Positions 57,581-64,000 of a stretch of DNA of 64,000 nt are shown here, one piece after another. The notes under the pieces are model-generated. The model worked only from the letters and a program-made list of their open reading frames with translations. It was not told the DNA's origin and did not search any database. This DNA is from Leucobacter ruminantium (lineage in GTDB: Bacteria; Actinomycetota; Actinomycetes; Actinomycetales; Microbacteriaceae). Each line of letters starts with the position of its first letter. Within the stretch, counting starts at the first letter, position 1. A program made the translations under genes and the position numbers. The stretch spans positions 52,056 through 116,055 of the forward strand of contig NZ_JAGDYL010000010.1 in the NCBI RefSeq assembly GCF_017565705.1, read 5' to 3'.

Positions 57581-57887
57581 GCCCGGCTCCCTCCTCCGAC
57601 TCCGGGATCGCCGGCTGCCCGGCGCGACGCTTGACGAAGCGCGCCACCACGATCGTCGCGAACGTCGCCGTCGCCGCGATCACGGTCATGAGCGGGATGC
57701 TGTCGGTGTGGCCCCGCACCACCATGTCCGCGCCGACCGCGAGCATCAGCGTGGTCAGCAGCACGTCGGAGGCGATCATGCGGTCGAGGATCGTCGGACC
57801 GCGCACCACCCGCACGATCGCCGCGAGAGCCGTCGCCGTGAGGCCGACTCCGGCTGCGATGACGAGCGAGGTCATCAGCATGCTCAT
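57573..57887 (-). CDS. mrpF: Mrp Na+/H+ antiporter subunit F
   Basis: The 104-aa protein has three helices and RVVRGPTILDRMIASDVLLT, the MrpF signature. ATG 57887 overlaps the mrpE stop by 4 bp and is preferred over longer starts within mrpE. Confidence 0.93.
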   Translation of the reverse strand: MSMLMTSLVIAAGVGLTATALAAIVRVVRGPTILDRMIASDVLLTTLMLAVGADMVVRGHTDSIPLMTVIAATATFATIVVARFVKRRAGQPAIPESEEGAGHV

Positions 57888-58450
57888 GCGTACCCCCTCA
57901 CTTCCTGCTTCGAGCCGAGCGTCAGGACGAGCAGCCGCTCGATCTGGCGCACGTTGCGGCGCATCGCGCGGATCTCCCGTTGCGTCGGCGTATTGATCAC
58001 ATGCAGGTACAGGGTCGAAGCGAAGCGATCGACCTCGGCGACGAGGGATCCGGGGATCAGCGAGATCGTCAGCCCCACCATCGTGAGGATGAAGTCGGAT
58101 CGCGTGCGCAGGCGTACGGCGATGATCGACGTCTTCGGCGGTTCCCCCGGACGCACGGCGAGCCACGCCACCTGCCACGAGGCGAGCATGAGGTTCCATA
58201 GGAAGTAGCCGAGATACCGCAGCGCGTACCAGGGGTTGAACCGCCCGGCGAGCTCGACTGGCGGCAGGTAGAAGACGCGCATCGCGACGATCGCGACGAC
58301 GAAGCCGCTCACCACCGAGAGAGGCGAGATCTCCCGCCACAGCATGGTCCACAGCAGCACGAGACCGAAGAGCAGCGGCAGCTCGTGCAGCCGCACGCCC
58401 CACTCGAGGCGGCGCGCGGTCCGCGGTGCCTGGCGCGAGGTCTCACTCAT
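57884..58450 (-). CDS. mrpE: Mrp Na+/H+ antiporter subunit E
   Basis: The 188-aa protein has two N-terminal hydrophobic segments (LPLLFGLVLLWTMLWR and VVSGFVVAIVAMRVF) and the MnhE block ILTMVGLTISLIPGSLV with LYLHVINTP. It overlaps mrpD by 8 bp at its start and mrpF by 4 bp at its end. MrpE is needed for full activity of the complex. Confidence 0.92.
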   Translation of the reverse strand: MSETSRQAPRTARRLEWGVRLHELPLLFGLVLLWTMLWREISPLSVVSGFVVAIVAMRVFYLPPVELAGRFNPWYALRYLGYFLWNLMLASWQVAWLAVRPGEPPKTSIIAVRLRTRSDFILTMVGLTISLIPGSLVAEVDRFASTLYLHVINTPTQREIRAMRRNVRQIERLLVLTLGSKQEVRGYA

Positions 58451-60107
58451 AGCGCTCCCCCGTCGGTTCAGTCGACGTGTCGCCGCTGCCGCCGCCGAGA
58501 TCGCCCGGCGTCTCCCCCAGCACGGCGTCCACGATGCGGCCGGGGTCGGCGAGATCCTCGCCCGCGCGCGTCGAGTACGCGAAGAGCGGACCTGCGAACA
58601 CGGTGAGGGCGATGCTCACCGCGACCATGCCGGCCGTCGCGCTCACCATCAAGCGAGGGATCGACTTCTGCTCCTGCTGCGGGGGCGCATCGGGCGCGTC
58701 GTGAAGATGTTCGAACAGCGCCTCCTCCCGCTCGCGCAGCATGACGGCCTCGGCGCTCGGAGCCGCGCCCTTCGCCGCCTCCCCCGAGCGCTTGCGGGGG
58801 CGCCAGAAGGCGAGCACCCACGCCCGTGCGAGCGCGTAGAGGGTGAGCAGCGACACGAGCGCGCCGATGCCGATGAGCCAGTAGGCCCCCGGCGTGGCGA
58901 GATCGGCCGCGACCGTGAAGAGGCCGACCTTTCCGATGAAGCCCGAGAACGGAGGGATCCCTCCCAGATTGAGCATCGGGATGAAGAACAGCACCGCGAT
59001 CACTGGGGCCGTGCGCAGCATGCCGCCGAGATCGGAGAGGGAGGTCGTGCCGCCCTGGCGCTCGATCAGGCCGACCGCGAGGAACAGCGTGGTCTGCACG
59101 ATGATGTGGTGGGCGATGTAGTAGATGGTCGCGGCGAAGCCCGCGGCGTTGGCCATGCCGATGCCGAAGATCATGTAGCCGATGTGGCTGATGAGCGTGA
59201 ACGACAGCAGACGCTTGATGTCGAGCTGCGACACGGCGCCGAGGATGCCGACGACGAGTGTGAGCCCCGCGATGACCAGCAGCAGCGAATCGACGCTCGA
59301 GTGCGGGAAGAGCTGGGTCTGACTGCGGATGATCGCGTAGACGCCGACCTTCGTGAGGAGACCCGCGAAGACCGCGGTCACGGGCGCGGGCGCTGTCGGG
59401 TAGGAGTCGGGCAGCCAGAACGAGAGCGGGAAGATCGCGGCCTTGATGCCGAACGCGATGAGCAGCGCCAGGTTCAGCAGCAGCTGCACCTCGGAGGGCA
59501 GCTCGGCGATGCGGACCGTCAGCTGCGCCATGTTCACGGTGCCCGTCGCACCGTAGATGAGCGCGATGGCCGCGAGGAAGAGCACCGAGGACACGAGCGA
59601 GACGATGACGTAGGTGACGCCCGCGCGGATGCGCTGCGAGGTGCCGCCGAGGGTGATGAGCACGTAGCTCGCCACGAGCAGGATCTCGAAGCCGACGTAG
59701 AGGTTGAACAGATCGCCGGCGATGAACGCGTTGAAGACGCCCGCGCCCAGCACGAGATAGGTCGGGTAGTAGATCGAGACCGGGGTGTCCTCGTCTCCGT
59801 CCGCGAGACGCTGGCCGATCGAGAACAGGAAGACGCCGAGCAGCACCACCGAGGAGACCGTGAGCATGAGCGCCGAGACCCTGTCGACGACCAGCGCGAT
59901 GCCGAAGGGCGCCGCCCAGCCGCCGACCTCCATGACGAGGGTGCCGTGCGCATCGACGAGCCACATGAGTGCGCCGCTCAGCACGACGGCGCCGCTGAGC
60001 GCGACGAGCGTGATGCCCTGCTGCACGTAGCGATGCCCGGGCACGGCGAGAGCCAGCGCCGCGCCGACCAGCGGCAGCAGCACGATGAGGGGGACGAGCG
60101 CGGTCAT
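58443..60107 (-). CDS. mrpD: Mrp Na+/H+ antiporter subunit D
   Basis: The 554-aa protein has about 14 helices and is homologous to complex I NuoM/N. The core ALLIAFGIKAAIFPLSFWLP carries the conserved Lys, and KRLLSFTLISHIGYMIFGIG and GGIPPFSGFIGKVGLF are family blocks. A charged cytoplasmic stretch of about 80 residues (PRKRSGEAAKGAAPSAEAV) lies before the last helix. It overlaps mrpC by 4 bp. Confidence 0.94.
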   Translation of the reverse strand: MTALVPLIVLLPLVGAALALAVPGHRYVQQGITLVALSGAVVLSGALMWLVDAHGTLVMEVGGWAAPFGIALVVDRVSALMLTVSSVVLLGVFLFSIGQRLADGDEDTPVSIYYPTYLVLGAGVFNAFIAGDLFNLYVGFEILLVASYVLITLGGTSQRIRAGVTYVIVSLVSSVLFLAAIALIYGATGTVNMAQLTVRIAELPSEVQLLLNLALLIAFGIKAAIFPLSFWLPDSYPTAPAPVTAVFAGLLTKVGVYAIIRSQTQLFPHSSVDSLLLVIAGLTLVVGILGAVSQLDIKRLLSFTLISHIGYMIFGIGMANAAGFAATIYYIAHHIIVQTTLFLAVGLIERQGGTTSLSDLGGMLRTAPVIAVLFFIPMLNLGGIPPFSGFIGKVGLFTVAADLATPGAYWLIGIGALVSLLTLYALARAWVLAFWRPRKRSGEAAKGAAPSAEAVMLREREEALFEHLHDAPDAPPQQEQKSIPRLMVSATAGMVAVSIALTVFAGPLFAYSTRAGEDLADPGRIVDAVLGETPGDLGGGSGDTSTEPTGERYE

Positions 60108-60649
60108 CGGGTCGTCTCCTCGGCGTCGGGGGCGGCCGAGCCGCGGGTGTTTTCGGCCCGCTCGGAGCTGTCGGAGTCGTCGGGGTCATCCCGGTCGTCG
60201 GAGTCGTCTGGATCATCCGAGTCGTCGGAGGAGGTCTCGGGCGTCTCCTCGATGTCCTCGTCCGTGACCTCGACCGTGGTGAGCGCCTCGGTGGTCGCGA
60301 GCTCGACGTCGGCCTCGTCGTCGCGCACGGTGTCGTCGCGGTCGTGGGCGAGCCTCCAGGAGCGGTAGATGAGCGCGAGCAGGAACGCGCTGACGCCGAA
60401 GGTGATCACGATCGCCGTCAGGATGAACGCCTGCGGCAGCGGGTCGCTCATCTGCTCGGCGGAGGTCTCCCCCGAGATCGGCGCGGCTCCGAAGCCGCCC
60501 GACATCAGGAAGATCAACAGGTTCGTCGCGTTGCCGACGAGCAGGAACCCGAGCAGCACGCGGGTCAGCGTGCGGTCGAGCATGAGGTACACGCCGCAGG
60601 CGTAGAGCACCACCATCACGGCGACGAGGATGAGGGGCATGGTCGTCAT
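60104..60649 (-). CDS. mrpC: Mrp Na+/H+ antiporter subunit C with long acidic tail
   Basis: ATG 60649 gives 181 aa. The first 113 residues have three helices and VLLGFLLVGNATNLLIFL plus DPLPQAFILTAIVITFG, as in NuoK-like MrpC. The rest is an acidic extension with Asp/Ser/Pro runs such as DDSDDPDDSDDRDD, making the protein about 60 residues longer than usual. It overlaps mrpA and mrpD by 4 bp each. Confidence 0.93.
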   Translation of the reverse strand: MTTMPLILVAVMVVLYACGVYLMLDRTLTRVLLGFLLVGNATNLLIFLMSGGFGAAPISGETSAEQMSDPLPQAFILTAIVITFGVSAFLLALIYRSWRLAHDRDDTVRDDEADVELATTEALTTVEVTDEDIEETPETSSDDSDDPDDSDDRDDPDDSDSSERAENTRGSAAPDAEETTR

Positions 60650-63531
60650 CGGGCGCGCACCTCCTCCTCTTCGAACGCCGCGACCTCGGCCTCCTCGTGC
60701 TCGTCGATCTCCACTCCGAGACTGCGGAGCACGTCGAGAATGAGACCGAACACGACGAGGTAGACGCCGATGTCGAAGAGCGTCGAGGTCACGAGGGGAA
60801 GGGATCCGAACGGCCCGAGGTCGACATCGACCCAGGCCGAGGCGAGCGCCGACTGTCCGAACAGCATCGGGACGAGCGCCATCAGCACCGCGAGTGCCAG
60901 ACCCGTGCCGAGGATGCGTCCGGCATCGAGCGGAACGGTGGCGCCGAGTTCGTACCGCCCGCCCGCCAGGTAGCGGGCGACAAGGGCGAGGCCCGCGACA
61001 AGACCGCCCGCGAAGCCTCCGCCCGGGGTGTTGTGGCCCGTGAGCAGCAGGTAGACGGAGAGGATGATGAGCGCGTGGAAGATGAGGCGCACGACCACCT
61101 CGAGCAGGATCGACCGGCGCGACGGGTTCAGGTGACGGCCGGCGAGCAGCCAGGTGACGCGACGCGTCGGATCGTTCGGGTCGACCACGCGCAGGAGGTG
61201 GTCGCGCGCCTGCGTGCGCGCAGCGCGGCGGCTGAGCTTGGGCCGCAGGTCCGCGCGGGTGTTGAGGAACACGAGTGACGCGACGCCGGTCGCCGCGGCG
61301 AGGATCACGGAGAGCTCCCCCATCGTGTCCCAACCGCGGATGTCGACGAGCATGACGTTCACGACGTTGTGCCCGTGGCCGCCGCGGTAGGCGAGCTCGG
61401 GAAGCCGGAGGGATATCGGGTCCGCGACCCGAGCGCCGAGCGCGATCAGCGCGACTCCGCCGAGCACGAGGCCGACGGCGGCGCCGATAACGATCCTGAT
61501 CCAGCGCACGCGCAGGGCGGCCGGCTTGCCGAGACGCTGTGGGAGGCGGCGGATCACCAGTACGAAGGCGATGAGCGTCACCGTCTCGACGAGCGCCTGG
61601 GTGAGGGCGAGATCCGGAGCGCCGTGGGTAGCGAAGAGCGCCGCCATCCCGTAACCGGTCACGCCGACGAGCACGACCGATTGGAAGCGCGTGCGCGCAC
61701 GGAGCGAGAAGATCGCGGCGATGATCATGACGACGGCTATCGGCCACTCCGCGAGCGAGGTGCTCAGCTCGAAGTGTGCGGGCCGCACACCGGACCACAG
61801 CGCCGTGCCGCCGAGCACGAGCACCATCACGATGAGAATGACCGCCAGGTAGAAGGGCAGCGAACCGCGCTGCGTGAGCGAGGTGATACGCACGGCGAGT
61901 GTGTCGAGCCAGTGGGTGAGCACCCAGTAGGCGTGCGAAGCCGAGAAGCGCTCCGGCGGCGACGGCAGCAGCTGCCGCACCCGTGAGAAGAGCACCGCAA
62001 GGCCGAAGCCCGCCACGATCACGAGCACCGATGCGCCGAGGGCCGGGGTGAAACCGTGCCACAGGGCGAGGTGCTCCGCTCCCCCGTCCACTGTCTGCTG
62101 CAGCAGAGGATCGATGGCGGGCGCGAGCAGGCCCCCGAGCAGCGTGAGCGCGACGAAGGCGACCGGCGCCGCCATGATACCGGGCTCGGGACGGTGCACC
62201 ATCGCGCAGGCCTCGGTGCCCGGCTTGTCGGCGAAGGCGCCCCAGAGCAGGCGACCCATGTACGCGACCGTCAGCATGCTGCCGACGACCGCGACGGCGA
62301 AGGCGAGATAGGCGATCGGAGAGGTCTTCCCGATCTCGAGCAGTTCGGTGAACGCCGCCTCCTTCGCGACGAAGCCGATGAAGGGCGGCAGGCCCGCCAT
62401 CGACGCCGCGGCGAGCGTCGTCAGGAGGGCGAGCACGGGCATGCGGCGCCCCAGGCCGCACAGGCGGCGCAGATCACGGGTGCCGGTCGAGTGGTCGATG
62501 ATGCCGACGGCCAGGAAGAGGGGGGCCTTGGCCAGGGCGTGGGCGAAGAGCAGCGCGAAGCCTGCGAAGGAAGAGCTCGGATCGGCCACGCCGAAGACCA
62601 TCATCAGGAGCCCGAGCTGGCTCACCGTGCCGTGCGCCACGATGAGCTTGATGTCGTACTGCTTGAGCGCGCGGATGCCGCCGTGGATCATCGTGATCGC
62701 GCCGAGCACGACGAGGGTCTCTCGGAACCCCGGGACGTCGCCGAAACCGGGCACGATGCGAGCGATGAGGTAGACGCCCGCCTTCACCATCGCTGCCGCG
62801 TGCAGATAGGCGCTGACCGGTGTCGGAGCGGCCATGGCCCCGGGAAGCCAGAAGTGGAAGGGAAAGATCGCCGACTTGGAGAGCGCTCCCGCGAGCAGCA
62901 GGTAGACCGCGACGGTCGCGAGCGGACCGCTCGGGGGGTCGGCGATGATCTCCGAGAGCAGCGAGGTGCCGGAGTCGACGGCGAGCAGCACGAGACCGAC
63001 GAGCATCGCGAGGCCACCGAGGGTGGTGACCATGAGCGCCTGCAGGGCCGCGGCGTTGGCGGTGCGGAGCCTGGTGATGTGGCCGATCAGCAGGAAGGAG
63101 AAGATCGTCGTCGCTTCCCAGAAGATGAAGAGCAGGTAGACGTCGTCGGCGAGGACGAGACCCAGCATCGAGGTCGCGAAGCCCATGAAGACGCCACCGA
63201 ATCTCGGCAGGCCGGCCTCTCCGTCCTCGAAGTAGTTGGCGCAGTAGAGCAGCACCAGCGCGCCCGCTCCGGTGACGAGCAGCGCGAAGAGCGCGGAGAC
63301 GGGATCGAGCCGCAACGTCAGGGTGACCCCGAGCTGAGGAATCCACTCGTGCGCCTCCACGAGCACGTCGCCGGAGAACACGGCCTGAGAGAGCAGCACG
63401 AACCCCGCGAACACGGATGCCATGAGTGCGGAGAGCACCCCGAACATCACACGGCCGAATCGTCGGATCAGGGGGTGAACGATCAGAGAGACGAGCGCGA
63501 GAATGAGGAGAATCCCCATCATCGCACCCAT
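60646..63531 (-). CDS. mrpA: Mrp Na+/H+ antiporter subunit A fused to B
   Basis: The 961-aa protein has about 20 helices. The NuoL-like half contains LLFIFWEATTIFSFLLIGH and LSKSAIFPFHFWLPGAMAAPTPVSAYLHAA. The middle has the MrpA-type extension (SVVLVGVTGYGMAALFATHGAPDLALTQ), and the end (from about LEVVVRLIFHALIILSVYLL) is an MrpB domain with NTPGGGFAGGLVAG. It is the first gene of the operon. The complex exports Na+ in exchange for protons and gives salt and alkali tolerance. A TAGAAT box lies about 40 nt upstream. Confidence 0.95.
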   Translation of the reverse strand: MGAMMGILLILALVSLIVHPLIRRFGRVMFGVLSALMASVFAGFVLLSQAVFSGDVLVEAHEWIPQLGVTLTLRLDPVSALFALLVTGAGALVLLYCANYFEDGEAGLPRFGGVFMGFATSMLGLVLADDVYLLFIFWEATTIFSFLLIGHITRLRTANAAALQALMVTTLGGLAMLVGLVLLAVDSGTSLLSEIIADPPSGPLATVAVYLLLAGALSKSAIFPFHFWLPGAMAAPTPVSAYLHAAAMVKAGVYLIARIVPGFGDVPGFRETLVVLGAITMIHGGIRALKQYDIKLIVAHGTVSQLGLLMMVFGVADPSSSFAGFALLFAHALAKAPLFLAVGIIDHSTGTRDLRRLCGLGRRMPVLALLTTLAAASMAGLPPFIGFVAKEAAFTELLEIGKTSPIAYLAFAVAVVGSMLTVAYMGRLLWGAFADKPGTEACAMVHRPEPGIMAAPVAFVALTLLGGLLAPAIDPLLQQTVDGGAEHLALWHGFTPALGASVLVIVAGFGLAVLFSRVRQLLPSPPERFSASHAYWVLTHWLDTLAVRITSLTQRGSLPFYLAVILIVMVLVLGGTALWSGVRPAHFELSTSLAEWPIAVVMIIAAIFSLRARTRFQSVVLVGVTGYGMAALFATHGAPDLALTQALVETVTLIAFVLVIRRLPQRLGKPAALRVRWIRIVIGAAVGLVLGGVALIALGARVADPISLRLPELAYRGGHGHNVVNVMLVDIRGWDTMGELSVILAAATGVASLVFLNTRADLRPKLSRRAARTQARDHLLRVVDPNDPTRRVTWLLAGRHLNPSRRSILLEVVVRLIFHALIILSVYLLLTGHNTPGGGFAGGLVAGLALVARYLAGGRYELGATVPLDAGRILGTGLALAVLMALVPMLFGQSALASAWVDVDLGPFGSLPLVTSTLFDIGVYLVVFGLILDVLRSLGVEIDEHEEAEVAAFEEEEVRAR

Positions 63532-63570
63532 AGGCGGCCCTCTTCCGGTCGTCGTTCGGCTTCTCCCGAT

Positions 63571-63576
63571 ATTCTA
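63571..63576 (-). promoter_or_regulatory. -10-like box for the mrp operon
   Basis: TAGAAT on the minus strand lies 40 nt before the mrpA ATG. No clear -35 is seen. Confidence 0.45.
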
Positions 63577-63714
63577 CCGGACCGGCGGTTCCCAGCACCG
63601 GTCGGCCGGGAAGGCGGCGCGTCGCTCACTTCTGCTGACCTGGCGAGGCGCAGCCGGGTCGAACCATCAGAGGCCGAGACCCCCAGGAGGATAACGTTCC
63701 CGGGAAATGCGGAA

Positions 63715-63742
63715 GGCCCTCACCAGTAACCTGGTGAGGGCC
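63715..63742 (-). terminator. rRNA operon terminator
   Basis: GGCCCTCACCAG-TAAC-CTGGTGAGGGCC is a perfect 12-bp hairpin with a 4-nt loop just after the 5S gene on the minus strand. Confidence 0.9.
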
Positions 63743-63754
63743 CCCCTAAAGAAA

Positions 63755-63872
63755 GTTCGGCGGTGTCTTACTCTCCCACGAGGTCCCCCTCGCAGTACCA
63801 TCAGCGCTGTCAGCCTTAGCTTCCGGGTTCGGAATGTGACCGGGCGTTTCCCTGACGCTATAACCACCGAAA
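63755..63872 (-). rRNA. rrf: 5S ribosomal RNA
   Basis: The minus strand reads TTTCGGTGGTTATAGCG at the 5' end and GACACCGCCGAAC at the 3' end, which pair as helix I. The internal CACATTCCGAACCCGGAAG and GATGGTACTGC are universally conserved 5S blocks. Its length is about 118 nt. Ends are approximate by a few bases. Confidence 0.96.
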
Positions 63873-64000
63873 CACTATTGACATACCCAACCCCACACAC
63901 GGTGAAGGGGTTGTGGCCGTACGTCAAGAACCACAAAGCAGACGCGAACATCGTTACTTACGCTTATGCCAAACCTCATCCACATGACCGTTTGAAGTCG
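63873..64000 (-). other. 23S-5S spacer of an rRNA operon
   Basis: No gene is visible between the 5S and the window edge. The sequence contains CACAACCCCTTCACCG on the minus strand with a short hairpin, consistent with an rRNA processing spacer; the 23S gene should lie beyond 64000. Confidence 0.6.

Noticed and set aside
63667..63951. 94-codon minus-strand frame over the 5S rRNA
   Set aside because: The sequence is a clear 5S gene with a terminator.

Overview
The window is high-GC chromosomal DNA of an actinobacterium. It carries a Wag31/DivIVA-SepF-YggT division cluster, an Rv2175c-PknL pair, GarA with MerR regulators, class II DAHP synthase, and leaderless GTG starts. Gene order and protein style point to Microbacteriaceae, possibly Leucobacter-like; this placement is inference. 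Nearly all of the sequence is ordinary core genome. The clearest accessory stretch is about 8.9-15.7 kb. || Layout. 0-8.8 kb: acyl-CoA thioesterase, ettA, a DUF6993-like lipoprotein, ssb, a coupled nadE-msrA pair and dnaE. 8.9-15.7 kb: a looser region with a small membrane protein, a tiny zinc-ribbon frame plus an unknown 121-aa protein, an acyltransferase divergent from a family-2 glycosyltransferase, and a membrane-anchored HTH/DUF2690-like protein coupled to a lipoprotein. Palindromes and a dispersed short repeat lie between these genes. 15.7-36.6 kb: one long minus-strand division and cell-wall (dcw) cluster, in transcription order mraZ-rsmH-ftsL-ftsI-murE-murF-mraY-murD-ftsW-murG-[MFS]-murC-ftsQ-ftsZ-yggS-sepF-yggT-divIVA-lspA-rluD. 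Many junctions are 4-bp ATGA overlaps. An MFS transporter interrupts the usual murG-murC junction. || 36.6-42.8 kb: a 0.5-kb structured mraZ upstream region, DUF3040 protein, polyprenyl synthase, Rv2175c-like protein, PASTA kinase and aroG, an order that resembles the mycobacterial Rv2165c-Rv2178c neighbourhood. 42.9-49.5 kb: plsC, fadD, def and pyruvate carboxylase. 49.7-52.5 kb: orphan ParA, two MerR regulators and GarA. 52.6-57.2 kb: RamB-like regulator divergent from aceA-aceB. 57.2-63.5 kb: a six-gene Mrp Na+/H+ antiporter operon with fused mrpAB. 63.7-64 kb: 5S rRNA at the distal end of a minus-strand rrn operon. || The genes link together in three ways. Cell-wall precursor synthesis, division and PASTA-kinase signalling are clustered. 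FtsR and ftsZ are joined by a similar DNA motif found upstream of ftsZ and upstream of the second merR gene. Anaplerosis and the glyoxylate shunt (pyc, aceA, aceB, RamB, GarA) sit together. The most unusual window-wide signal is an over-abundant octamer, GAGGGATC, with about 50 copies by hand count on both strands.
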